Source: Anaerolineales bacterium UBA832
GTDB taxonomy: Bacteria; Chloroflexota; Anaerolineae; Anaerolineales; UBA11657
Assembly: GCA_002296125.1 (NCBI GenBank)
Contig: DBHI01000136.1
Coordinates: 21,341 to 45,232, forward strand
Direction: 5' to 3'
Length of the DNA stretch: 23,892 bases
A model generated the notes under the pieces. That model worked only from the letters and a program-made list of their open reading frames with translations. It searched no databases and was not told the origin of the DNA. How positions within the stretch are numbered: the stretch's first letter is position 1; every line of letters begins with the position of its first letter. Positions 8,177 through 16,371 of the stretch are shown here, piece by piece. Position numbers and translations under genes: made by a program.

Positions 8177-9019
8177 TTATAGGTACCTTAAATTCGTCAA
8201 GAATTCTTCTAAAGCAGTTTGCCATGGACGTAACACAACACCATATTTATATGCTTCCCAATTGGCCAAAATGCCCTTCCTGGGAGGGCGAGAATCACGC
8301 TTATAATCCCCTAACAATATCGGTTGAATATCTACCGAATTATAACCTGTCAAATCAAGCAATCTACGAGCAAGACCATATCTTGAAACATTCCCAGAAT
8401 TAACTAGGTGATAAACTCCATATGGAGCCCTTTTAATAAGCTCCAATATTGCAATAGCCAAATCATTTGCATATGTCGGTGCCCCTAGTTCATCTGTCAC
8501 AACCGATATTTCCTTACCAAATCTAGCTAATTTTAATATTGAATGCAGAAAATTAACACCACCAATAGCATACATCCAAGAAGTACGTACAATGAAATAA
8601 TTGTCCAATACCTCTTCAGTAATTTTCTCAGCTGCCAACTTAGATTGGCCATAGGAATTTATCGGAGATGGTTCGTCCCATTCAACATATGAATATAATT
8701 TGTTGCCATTAAAAACTTCATTTGTACTAAGCAAAATCATTGTAGCATCATATTCAGCACATAAATTAGCAACTGTTTCAGTACCAATAGCATTAACTAA
8801 CATAGCCTGCTCGGGATTTCGTGCACATCCATCTACATCTGTATATGCAGCACAATGAATCACATAGTCAATAGAATTGCAGTCAAACACTTTTCTTACA
8901 GATTCAACATCTGTAATATCGTATTCCGGAAGATCTATCCCTATCACCAAATCGTCTGGTAATATATCAACAAAGATAGATCCTAACTGACCCTTTGAAC
9001 CTGTAACTAGATATGTCAT
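8177..9019 (-). CDS. rmlD: dTDP-4-dehydrorhamnose reductase
   Basis: Reduces dTDP-4-keto-L-rhamnose to dTDP-L-rhamnose with NAD(P)H, the last pathway step. It is a 280-residue extended SDR, usual length. It has the nucleotide-binding start YLVTGSKGQLGS, IHCAAYTDVDG (54-64), LLSTNEVFNG and the YxxxK pair Y123/K127 in SYGQSKLAAE, followed by VRTSWMY. The ATG at 9019 is chosen; a GTG immediately upstream (9022) is also in frame. It is separated from rmlA/rmlB by about 5.7 kb of other genes, and no rmlC (3,5-epimerase) is visible in the window. It follows the PF00882-type gene by 30 nt and is probably co-transcribed with the GT2 genes after it. Confidence 0.94.
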   Translation of the reverse strand: MTYLVTGSKGQLGSIFVDILPDDLVIGIDLPEYDITDVESVRKVFDCNSIDYVIHCAAYTDVDGCARNPEQAMLVNAIGTETVANLCAEYDATMILLSTNEVFNGNKLYSYVEWDEPSPINSYGQSKLAAEKITEEVLDNYFIVRTSWMYAIGGVNFLHSILKLARFGKEISVVTDELGAPTYANDLAIAILELIKRAPYGVYHLVNSGNVSRYGLARRLLDLTGYNSVDIQPILLGDYKRDSRPPRKGILANWEAYKYGVVLRPWQTALEEFLTNLRYL

Positions 9020-9049
9020 CACAATTAGAAGATATTATACTATTGTAGA

Positions 9050-9802
9050 TTATGTATCAAAATAATAATTTAACATATTTATAACCTTCTTGGATACATC
9101 ATCACAAAATTCATCTAAATATGCAATAGAAATACGCGAAAAAATATGCTCTTCTAATAATTCTTGAGATGCCAAAATTTCATAAAAATCATCAGTATTT
9201 CTATTCATACGTGAAGAAAATACTTCAAGAGTTTTGGGATATGATCCATCCATTAATTGCTCATAAATAAAATTATACCAACGTTCGAGATCAACATTGC
9301 TTGCAAAAGGTAACCAATCAACAGAAGACAAATCAAGACTAAATCGACGACAAATATCAGGAGGCAAACATTGATATGAGATACCATCCAAATAAATTCG
9401 CAATACATTGTGTAAAAACATCCTCTCCTGAAAATTTTCCCATGTCTGATACTGACCAAAAACTGGGTCAAACACTTCAAATTTCCATTGTTGATCAACT
9501 AATAAATGTGCCAAATATCCTGCTACAAATGCACTATGCCTATCTGACATGCGCTTAACATTTGACAGACTTGTATGCGTCAGCAACATATTTTTGTAAG
9601 CAATTTCACTACTAGTATTATTAATAGAGTAAAAATGACTAGTAGTACGACTATGCTGTGACAACGCTTGATAATCTGGAGCAACATTCCCAAACAAAAA
9701 TTCTGAACTGTATTTGTGTAAATGATTTGAAACCAGACTAGTAAGCCCCGGATCAACTATAATTCTTTCAGCAAGATCAATATGATAAAAAGGTGTCGGC
9801 AT
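9050..9802 (-). CDS. Zinc-dependent phospholipase C-like protein (PF00882 type)
   Basis: A 250-residue protein with the pattern of the Zn-dependent phospholipase C/S1-P1 nuclease-like fold. It starts PTPFYHIDLAERI (H7), then FLFGNVAPDYQ (D43), RTTSHFYS (H56), and the central helix AGYLAHLLVDQQW (H99, D103). These are candidate zinc ligands. In known relatives they form a trinuclear zinc site that hydrolyses phosphodiesters. No signal peptide is visible, unlike the secreted B. cereus enzyme, so it is likely cytoplasmic or differently located. The substrate is unknown. It is the first gene of the rmlD-GT2-GT2-rnhB-GT4 run and is divergent from the propeller lipoprotein, with a dyad between them. 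Confidence 0.72.
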   Translation of the reverse strand: MPTPFYHIDLAERIIVDPGLTSLVSNHLHKYSSEFLFGNVAPDYQALSQHSRTTSHFYSINNTSSEIAYKNMLLTHTSLSNVKRMSDRHSAFVAGYLAHLLVDQQWKFEVFDPVFGQYQTWENFQERMFLHNVLRIYLDGISYQCLPPDICRRFSLDLSSVDWLPFASNVDLERWYNFIYEQLMDGSYPKTLEVFSSRMNRNTDDFYEILASQELLEEHIFSRISIAYLDEFCDDVSKKVINMLNYYFDT

Positions 9803-9869
9803 ATAAATATCTATATATTATAATTCTATATGAAATCACTTGGTTTCATATTTTATATCAACAACACAA
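9803..9869. promoter_or_regulatory. Divergent intergenic region with a perfect inverted repeat
   Basis: Between the minus-strand PF00882-type gene and the plus-strand propeller gene. It contains the dyad ATATGAAATC (9828-9837) - ACTT - GGTTTCATAT (9842-9851). Eight outer base pairs are perfect; in RNA a G-U and a C-G pair extend the stem to ten. It is placed where it could be an operator for both divergent genes or a 5'-leader hairpin. A+T-rich hexamers such as TATAAT (around 9819-9824 on the plus strand) could be -10 boxes, but no paired -35 is clear. Confidence 0.5.
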
Positions 9870-11192
9870 ATGTTAATAATGTACATTATCAGATTAAGTT
9901 TCAAACACATCAATCATCTATTACAAATACTAATTGCAACAATCATTCTAACATCAGGCGCTTGTACTCAAGAATCTTCTAAGATACAAATACCTCAAAG
10001 CCCCTTACTTAGATCATTTGAGCGTAAATCAGGATCAATAGCATTTATAGGTAGTGACGGCAATGTCTTCTCAATGGATCAAGCAGGAGACAATATAATG
10101 CAAATCACTGATAACGCAACTTTATCTGAAGGGAAAGTACTATATTATACCCATATCGCATGGTCACCTGATAGCGAGAAAATTGCCTATGTAAGCTACA
10201 GTGGAACTAGTATAGAAGAGATGTCTGCAAAATTGTATGTAAGTAATAAAAATGGCAACAACTCTCAGGAAATATTTACAGGCAATAATATGATCCCGAT
10301 TTTCTTATATTGGTCACCTAATAGCAAATCACTTGCCTTTCTTTCTACGCAAACAAATGGTAATAGCGGTATATTACGATTATCATATTTAGATGGTAAG
10401 GATTCATTGATAATCGATTCAGGACAGCCTTTGTTTTGGGCGTGGGCACCTTCAAGTAAGCGCATATTAATTCATAGCAATGGATCTAGTTATGACTCCA
10501 GAATTGCATATTTATATCTTGGAGACAGTATAACAGAAGAATCTTTATTAACAGATAGTGGTTCTTTCCAAGTACCAGCATTTTCACCTAATGGAGAAGA
10601 AATTATCTATGCTGCTAAACTAGAAGATGACAAGAATGCTATAGTTGCAACTAACCGTATCTCTGAAAACAAAAAAATCATAACCACAGTAAAAGGTAAT
10701 ACATCTTTTGATTATTCACCTGATGGAAGACATATTGCATATATTGATAATAAAACAAACACAAACAATAATATGTTTGGTACCTTAAATATTATTCAAA
10801 CTCAAAATGAAAACACCAAAAAATTGTTTAATATAGCAGATAATGTAATAGGATTTTTTTGGTCACCTAATGGCGAAAAAGTTGCCTACTTTAAATCAAC
10901 ACAAGAAACTGATGATAATAATCTAAGATTGATAGATTTAAATATATTTTCAGTAATAGATGAAACAAATCAAAATGCCTTTAGGTTTACACCTTCAGAA
11001 CTATTTGGGGCTTTGTTACCGTACCTAGATCAATATCAACGTACATTTACAATCTGGTCACCCGACAGTAAATATATAACTGTTTCCGCATATACTGAAA
11101 ATGGACCTGCCATATTTGTTGTACAACCTGAAGGAAACTTTACACCTCGAATTGTTGAATTCGGCATGCTATCTATATGGTCATGGAAATGA
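9870..11192 (+). CDS. Putative lipoprotein with TolB-like/WD40-like (PD40) beta-propeller
   Basis: The only plus-strand gene. It has a hydrophobic N-terminus followed by LTSGAC, a degenerate lipobox whose cysteine codon is at 9963-9965, so export and lipid anchoring are likely. The rest holds seven repeats of the PD40 type: WSPDSEKIAYVS, WSPNSKSLAFLS, WAPSSKRILIHS, FSPNGEEIIYAA, YSPDGRHIAYID, WSPNGEKVAYFK and WSPDSKYITVSA. These suggest a seven-bladed propeller. Such domains bind proteins or ligands; no catalytic motif is seen. The start is uncertain. The frame is open from a TTG at 9840, but this lies inside the inverted repeat, and ATG codons at 9870 or 9879 place the signal peptide normally. 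There is no clear Shine-Dalgarno. It converges on dcd with a 7-nt gap. Confidence 0.8.
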   Translation: MLIMYIIRLSFKHINHLLQILIATIILTSGACTQESSKIQIPQSPLLRSFERKSGSIAFIGSDGNVFSMDQAGDNIMQITDNATLSEGKVLYYTHIAWSPDSEKIAYVSYSGTSIEEMSAKLYVSNKNGNNSQEIFTGNNMIPIFLYWSPNSKSLAFLSTQTNGNSGILRLSYLDGKDSLIIDSGQPLFWAWAPSSKRILIHSNGSSYDSRIAYLYLGDSITEESLLTDSGSFQVPAFSPNGEEIIYAAKLEDDKNAIVATNRISENKKIITTVKGNTSFDYSPDGRHIAYIDNKTNTNNNMFGTLNIIQTQNENTKKLFNIADNVIGFFWSPNGEKVAYFKSTQETDDNNLRLIDLNIFSVIDETNQNAFRFTPSELFGALLPYLDQYQRTFTIWSPDSKYITVSAYTENGPAIFVVQPEGNFTPRIVEFGMLSIWSWK

Positions 11193-11199
11193 AACTATC

Positions 11200-11754
11200 T
11201 CATAACTTAGGTAACACAATTGACTGCTGGCTTTGATATTTTCCCTTCTTGTCTGCATATGACACATCACATTCATTATCAGACTCGAAAAACAATACTT
11301 GAGCAATACCCTCATTTGCATAAATCTTCGCTGGTAAAGGTGTAGTATTAGAAATTTCAAGTGTCACATATCCTTCCCATTCAGGCTCAAATGGAGTTAC
11401 ATTAACTATTATGCCGCAACGCGCATATGTGCTTTTGCCTACACAGATTGTTAACACACTACGAGGTATGCGAAAATATTCAACTGTACGTGCAAGAGCA
11501 AAAGAATTTGGTGGAATAATACATACGTCACCTTTATAATCAACCATCGACTGAGGATCAAAACTCTTGGGATCCACAACAGCAGAATATACATTAGTAA
11601 AGATCTTGAACTCATCAGCCACTCTAATATCATAGCCATAAGATGAAACCCCATAGGAAATCACTCCATCTCTAACTTGACTCGATTCAAAAGGTTCTAT
11701 CATTCCATGTTGTTTTGCCATATTAGTAATCCAATTGTCAGGTCTAATACTCAT
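11200..11754 (-). CDS. dcd: dCTP deaminase
   Basis: Deaminates dCTP to dUTP, supplying dUMP for thymidylate synthesis; a homotrimeric cytosolic enzyme. It has 184 residues. SSYGYDIRV (37-45) and the core GKSTYARCGIIVNVTPFEPE (106-125), with K107, S108 and R112, are near-invariant, and the catalytic Glu is E133 in TLEISN. KIYANEGIAQVLFF follows. Some relatives are bifunctional deaminase/dUTPases, which cannot be decided by eye. The start is well supported by GAGGAG 8 nt upstream. It follows argS by 65 nt. dTTP made through this route is also the RmlA substrate, but that link is only biochemical. Confidence 0.96.
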   Translation of the reverse strand: MSIRPDNWITNMAKQHGMIEPFESSQVRDGVISYGVSSYGYDIRVADEFKIFTNVYSAVVDPKSFDPQSMVDYKGDVCIIPPNSFALARTVEYFRIPRSVLTICVGKSTYARCGIIVNVTPFEPEWEGYVTLEISNTTPLPAKIYANEGIAQVLFFESDNECDVSYADKKGKYQSQQSIVLPKL

Positions 11755-11762
11755 ATATTTTT

Positions 11763-11768
11763 CTCCTC
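11763..11768 (-). promoter_or_regulatory. Strong Shine-Dalgarno of dcd
   Basis: GAGGAG on the minus strand, 8 nt before the ATG at 11754. It is one of few strong ribosome binding sites in the window and fixes this start. Confidence 0.8.
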
Positions 11769-11819
11769 ATTTTCTCAATTACAGTGAAACATCCTACTTA
11801 TAAGTTAACACCAATTTTC

Positions 11820-13463
11820 TTACATCGATTCTGGGGCTGTAACACCCAATAACTCTAATGCACGTAACAACCCAATCTGAACAGCCTTAACTAAGTTAAT
11901 ACGTGATTTAGATAATTGAATATTTTCAACATCTAACACTTTACAAGCACCATAAAAAGCATGAAAGCTACTAGCCAAGTCTCTGGCATAATTAGTAAGA
12001 TAATGTGGTGATAACTCTCGAACAGAACGATCTATTGTATCTGACAATTCCAGCAATTTACGCATCAAAACACGTTCAGATTCATGCGTTAGATTAATGA
12101 TTACTTTGTCAGAATCATTAGCGACAATGCTTTCTGCCCGATCAAGAATACTACAAATACGAGCATGAGCATATTGCACGTAATATACAGGATTCTTCTC
12201 AGATTGTTCGCGTGCTAAATCAACATCAAAATCTAAATGGCTTTCTGAGGTTCTCATCAACATAAAAAATCGCACCACATCCGCACCCACTTCTTCAATA
12301 AGATTATCAAGTGTAATATAATTTCCTGACCTCTTACTCATTCGTTGACCTTTGATGTTAACAAACTGATGCATCAAAAGTTTAATTTTAGTTGAATCAT
12401 ATCCCATGGCCTGCACCCCCAATAAAACATCAGGAAAAGAATCCTTATGATCTGCACCTAAGACATCAACGACCAAATCAAAGCCCCTTTCTAACTTATT
12501 ACAATGATAGGAAATGTCAGGTAGCCTATATGTAGGATCCCCACTAGATTTTACTATTACTCTATCTTCAGATCCACCCAAAATAGTCAATGCAAACCAT
12601 AAAGCACCATCTTTTTCATATGCCAAACCTTTGCTTTTGAGTATCTCTATAACGTTATCTACAGAACCATCTTCATATAATGATTGCTCATTATATAGAA
12701 TATCCATAACAATATTCAAATCAGACAAGGTACTGTGTTGTTGAGATGCAATATTCTCCTCCGCGATTTTAGTAAACTCTTTCCAATGAGACTCTACTAA
12801 ACTATCTCCATAATTGTCAACAAGTTGAGTGGACAAATCAACAAGATAATCACCTTGATAATGATGTTCCGATAATGAGAGATCTCTACCCAATGATTGT
12901 AAATACCTGATTCGTAGAGATTCACCCAATATTTGCATCTGCCTACCAGCATTATTGTAATAATATTCACGCGTAACTTTGTAACCAACCGAAGTCAATA
13001 AATTTGACAAGGTATCACCAATGACTCCACCACGCCCATGACCCACTGTCAAAGGTCCTGTTGGGTTTGCACTCACAAATTCAACCTGTGCTTCCTTACC
13101 TTCAAATTCCTGCAAATCTGCAAAACTAGATCCTTTTTCTAAAACTGCTTCTACACTCGCACATAACCAATCAACTGACAAAGTCACATTCAAAAAACCT
13201 GGTTTTGACACAGTAACATTTTCAAACATTGTATTAGAAATCAATTTTTTTTGAATACTTTCAGCAATTGATATAGGAGATAGACTAAGTTGCTTTGACA
13301 TTTGTAGTGGAAAAGCTGATGAATAATCCCCCCACTCAATTTGCTTAGGATTAGACAAATGAATATGATCAGGCAAATCAAAATCTGGCAACAATCCATC
13401 AGATTGAGCCAATATAATACTGTTTATAATTTCTTCAGAAATTTGTTTGGTTAATATAGACAT
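11820..13463 (-). CDS. argS: Arginyl-tRNA synthetase
   Basis: Class I aminoacyl-tRNA synthetase that charges tRNA-Arg. It has 547 residues, within the normal range. An N-terminal additional domain carries the segment VSKPGFLNVTL. The HIGH-type signature is VGHGRGGVIGD (140-150) after VEFVSANPTGPLT, and the KMSKS-type loop is GQRMSKRSG with M375-S376-K377. LGADHKDSF and FVNIKGQ are typical of the family. The C-terminal DALR anticodon-binding domain ends LELLGVTAPESM. The frame is complete. It lies between a polysaccharide deacetylase gene (16 nt) and dcd (65 nt), in the same direction. Confidence 0.97.
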   Translation of the reverse strand: MSILTKQISEEIINSIILAQSDGLLPDFDLPDHIHLSNPKQIEWGDYSSAFPLQMSKQLSLSPISIAESIQKKLISNTMFENVTVSKPGFLNVTLSVDWLCASVEAVLEKGSSFADLQEFEGKEAQVEFVSANPTGPLTVGHGRGGVIGDTLSNLLTSVGYKVTREYYYNNAGRQMQILGESLRIRYLQSLGRDLSLSEHHYQGDYLVDLSTQLVDNYGDSLVESHWKEFTKIAEENIASQQHSTLSDLNIVMDILYNEQSLYEDGSVDNVIEILKSKGLAYEKDGALWFALTILGGSEDRVIVKSSGDPTYRLPDISYHCNKLERGFDLVVDVLGADHKDSFPDVLLGVQAMGYDSTKIKLLMHQFVNIKGQRMSKRSGNYITLDNLIEEVGADVVRFFMLMRTSESHLDFDVDLAREQSEKNPVYYVQYAHARICSILDRAESIVANDSDKVIINLTHESERVLMRKLLELSDTIDRSVRELSPHYLTNYARDLASSFHAFYGACKVLDVENIQLSKSRINLVKAVQIGLLRALELLGVTAPESM

Positions 13464-13479
13464 ATTACAAATCCAATAA

Positions 13480-14334
13480 CTACCTCAAAGCATCTATCGG
13501 TATTCGAGGAAAATTAGTCATATTTTTATAATAATTATTTAAATCACTCATAAACCAAAAATCATATCCTTGTTCTATCAAAACTGAAATTACTTCCTGA
13601 AACAATGAAAATGCTTGATCAGCATTACGTAAATGAGCGTAACGTTTCCAACCAGTAATATTATCTGAAATTTGTTTGACATAAAAATCGTAAGGATGAG
13701 AGTCTAAGATTACTACATCAGGTAATGGGAATTTTCTCATTAGAGCCTTATACACACTTAATCCAAACAACTTAATATAACTCATTGACATTATCAATCT
13801 AATCTTTGATAAACATGCAATCGGAAACTCGACAATCTGATTTGAACCATACACAAAAACAAATGGAGTGATCGGCAAATTCAAATTCGAGTATCCATAT
13901 TTGTCAAAACGCACTGAAGGGAAAATACTACTATCATATTTGAATTGATATTCCATTAATGTTCTAATACCATTTTCATTTATCAATCCATTAGGTGCTC
14001 TATACCCACAAGGATCTGTACCAAAAAAATTCCTGTATGTTTTGACAGATGTCTCAACTTCTTTTTCAAAATAATCTAAATTACATTCATGAGTATGAGA
14101 ATGAACTCCAAACTCTATAGGTATTTTATTATATAAATCAATAATCTCCTTACTATATCTGTACATTAATGAAGTCTGGATATAACCAGTCACTTTGATA
14201 TTGTTTTCCAAAACTATACTAGAATACTGATTCAATAATTGAGATGAATCAAACATCCGCACACAGCCTACCTGATCTTGTAAATCAGGTTCAATATCTA
14301 ATGTGATACAAGCAATTTTCTTGGCTAAACTCAT
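13480..14334 (-). CDS. Polysaccharide deacetylase (NodB-like, carbohydrate esterase 4)
   Basis: A 284-residue protein without signal peptide. The NodB-type motifs are divergent but recognisable: CITLDIEPD with D13 for motif 1, GVHSHTHE with H78/H82 for motif 2 (H-S-x-x-H), and GYRAPNG with R112 and P114 for motif 3. LDSHPYDFY follows near the C-terminus as a candidate late motif. The family removes N- or O-acetyl groups from amino sugars using a divalent metal. Lack of a secretion signal suggests it acts on a cytoplasmic lipid-linked or nucleotide-linked precursor. The 42-nt upstream gap follows the DUF2304-GT2 gene, so it probably belongs to the sqdB operon. Confidence 0.82.
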   Translation of the reverse strand: MSLAKKIACITLDIEPDLQDQVGCVRMFDSSQLLNQYSSIVLENNIKVTGYIQTSLMYRYSKEIIDLYNKIPIEFGVHSHTHECNLDYFEKEVETSVKTYRNFFGTDPCGYRAPNGLINENGIRTLMEYQFKYDSSIFPSVRFDKYGYSNLNLPITPFVFVYGSNQIVEFPIACLSKIRLIMSMSYIKLFGLSVYKALMRKFPLPDVVILDSHPYDFYVKQISDNITGWKRYAHLRNADQAFSLFQEVISVLIEQGYDFWFMSDLNNYYKNMTNFPRIPIDALR

Positions 14335-14376
14335 AATTATAAATCTTTCTATTTTTCACACTTATAATACTCTAAT

Positions 14377-15411
14377 CTAAGACCTAAGCCAAACTCTTAA
14401 TATTGCCAAGCCAAACCTCAAAGGATATATCAAACCACTTGGTTTCTTGCTAGAACCTAATTTTCTTGACATGATGGAAATTGGTACTTCCTTAATAATC
14501 AATCCCTTATTAACTGCTTCAAGAATTAATTCAGGAGCACTAAATCGTTCCTCTCTCAATTCTAATCTTGCCAGTGCGGAAGCCCGTATTGCACGGAAAC
14601 CATTTGTACAATCGGTTATTTTCACACCGGAAAAGAAAGATATTATTGCGGAATACAACACGATACCAATATGCCTGACTCCATGACTATCTGCATAATG
14701 CCCTAAAAATCTCGATCCCATTACATAGTCAGCCTGTCCATTGTAAATTGGCATTATTAATTTCTCAATTTCCTCAGGAAGATGTTGTCCATCAGCATCC
14801 ATAGTAACCACAATCTCAGCACCTTCTCTGCAAGATATTTCAAATCCAGTACGCAAAGCATCGCCTTGACCTCGATTTACTGCATGAAATACAGCTCTAC
14901 TACCCTGGCTCTCTACTACATGCCCAGTACGATCTGAACCACCATCAACTACAACTATAGGCTTGATTTCCATCTCGAACACATGATCAGGTATGCGCTC
15001 TAACACTTCAGCAATTATTCCTTCTTCATTATAAGCTGGAATCACTACAGATACATGAGCTGAACTCATATTATCTACATGATCACTATATTGACCTAGA
15101 GCGATGGCCTGTACTAATTCTCCAAAAGAACGTTGCATATTAGATAAACTTATTGTCAAATAAACAATAAAAACAAACGAAACAAAGCTCGACAAAATGG
15201 CTAAAGAAAATAACCTTCCCTCTACTTCGAAAATATTTACTAAAACATCAACAATAGGTGGATAAATAGTAATCAACCAAACTATTAGAAATGCTAATAT
15301 TGACAAAATAAATTCCCCTCTCCTCAATCTGTTATTTTTACGCATATATAACGCGCCAAATAACACAAAAAATCCAAAAACCAATCCGAGAATTCGAACA
15401 CCGCTAATCAA
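14377..15411 (-). CDS. DUF2304-GT2 fusion: membrane-anchored polyprenyl-phosphate glycosyltransferase
   Basis: A 344-residue two-part protein. Residues 1-110 have three membrane segments (about 2-22, 34-52, 66-90) with the arginine-rich link RKNNRLRR, then NMQRSFGELVQAIAL. This is the layout of DUF2304 proteins, which are usually separate genes next to a GT2. From about 119 a GT-A domain begins: VSVVIPAYNEEGIIAEVLER, VVVDGGSDRTG, NRGQGDALRTG, and the DxD motif TMDADGQH, with DCTNGFRA later. It most resembles dolichol-phosphate mannosyl/glucosyltransferases. The start is the TTG at 15411. It overlaps the upstream stop as TTGA and has GAGAGG 7 nt upstream (15424-15419). The product probably charges a lipid carrier for GT-C enzymes. 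Confidence 0.86.
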   Translation of the reverse strand: MISGVRILGLVFGFFVLFGALYMRKNNRLRRGEFILSILAFLIVWLITIYPPIVDVLVNIFEVEGRLFSLAILSSFVSFVFIVYLTISLSNMQRSFGELVQAIALGQYSDHVDNMSSAHVSVVIPAYNEEGIIAEVLERIPDHVFEMEIKPIVVVDGGSDRTGHVVESQGSRAVFHAVNRGQGDALRTGFEISCREGAEIVVTMDADGQHLPEEIEKLIMPIYNGQADYVMGSRFLGHYADSHGVRHIGIVLYSAIISFFSGVKITDCTNGFRAIRASALARLELREERFSAPELILEAVNKGLIIKEVPISIMSRKLGSSKKPSGLIYPLRFGLAILRVWLRS

Positions 15412-16361
15412 TTGTAAGCCTCTCTATTTTGGTCGAACCATTTCCATGTATACTTCAATCCTGTACGTAAATTTATATATGGATTCCACTTTAAATATTT
15501 TTGCACCTTTGAAATAGAAGAATAGTTGTGAAGAATATCACCTTGCCTAGGAGAAGAGATATTGATCTCAGCTAAATCTCCTGACACATCCTGCATAATC
15601 TTAAATAATTCAGTTATACTGGTCTCATTCCCAGTAGCTACATTATAAATTTCGCCTCCTAATTCACTATCCAATGCCAATAACACTGCTCTACACAAAT
15701 CTTCAACATAAATAAAATCTCTTGTCTGATTTCCATTACCATAAATGGTAATGTGACCATCATCAATCATGCCATTAAAAAAATTAGCAACCACACTGGT
15801 CTTATGTTTCGAAAATGGACCATATACATTGCCAAATCTTAATATAATAGTCTTTAATCCCCAAGAACCATAATAAGCCAAACAATACGATTCAGCCGCC
15901 AATTTGCTTGCTCCATATGGTGAAATAGGAATTGGTACTTTATCTTCAGTAGCAGGAGGAGATTGTCGCCCTAAAGGAGCATTAGAAGACGCAAATACAA
16001 ATTTAGGACACATATTTTTAGAAGATTTATCTTTAATCAATCTGCAAGCCTCAAGCAAATTTAAAGTACCCATAATATTAACTTGACAATCATTATATGG
16101 ATTCCTTAATGAGCCTGGCACACCCGTTTGTGCAGCAAGATGTACAATACCATCAAATCCTTTAACTACATCAAAGACCAAATCACGATCTAGAATATTG
16201 CCGTCAACAATATTGACTGACAAATCCCTCACATAATCTTCAGTGCCCATACTAAAATCATCTAGTACAGTCACATTATGACCTTGGTTAATCATCATTC
16301 TGACTAAATTAGCCCCAATAAATCCCGATCCACCTGTTACCAAAACATTAAGAGATTTCAT
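15408..16361 (-). CDS. NAD-dependent sugar-nucleotide epimerase/dehydratase (GalE-like SDR)
   Basis: A 317-residue extended SDR acting on a nucleotide sugar in the cytoplasm. The cofactor site is VLVTGGSGFIGANLV (G10-x-x-G13-x-x-G16), IVHLAAQTGVPGS follows, and the catalytic YxxxK pair is Y149/K153 in SPYGASKLAAES. The strand before it reads FASSNAPLG, in place of the more usual SSxxVYG, a variant of one subgroup. RFGNVYGPFS and a TRDFIYVEDL motif are typical of 4-epimerases and decarboxylating relatives. It sits 10 nt after sqdB and overlaps the DUF2304-GT2 gene by 4 nt, so it may supply the sugar that this glycosyltransferase uses. The exact reaction is unknown. Confidence 0.9.
   Translation of the reverse strand: MKSLNVLVTGGSGFIGANLVRMMINQGHNVTVLDDFSMGTEDYVRDLSVNIVDGNILDRDLVFDVVKGFDGIVHLAAQTGVPGSLRNPYNDCQVNIMGTLNLLEACRLIKDKSSKNMCPKFVFASSNAPLGRQSPPATEDKVPIPISPYGASKLAAESYCLAYYGSWGLKTIILRFGNVYGPFSKHKTSVVANFFNGMIDDGHITIYGNGNQTRDFIYVEDLCRAVLLALDSELGGEIYNVATGNETSITELFKIMQDVSGDLAEINISSPRQGDILHNYSSISKVQKYLKWNPYINLRTGLKYTWKWFDQNREAYN
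15419..15424 (-). promoter_or_regulatory. Shine-Dalgarno supporting a TTG start
   Basis: GAGAGG on the minus strand, 7 nt upstream of the TTG at 15411. It supports this unusual start for the DUF2304-GT2 gene; no ATG lies nearby before the first membrane segment. Confidence 0.6.
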
Positions 16362-16371
16362 TTAATCAATA

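Noticed and set aside
8177..9019. A frameshifted or duplicated rmlB-like gene
   Set aside because: The YxxxK and YLVTGSKGQLG motifs, length and end fit RmlD throughout; no frame break.
9253..9498. Minus-strand 81-codon frame inside the PF00882-type gene
   Set aside because: Out of frame with a gene that carries consistent motifs from start to end; no independent start signal.
11193..11199. Terminator between the converging propeller gene and dcd
   Set aside because: The gap is 7 nt and no hairpin with a T-run is visible around it on either strand.
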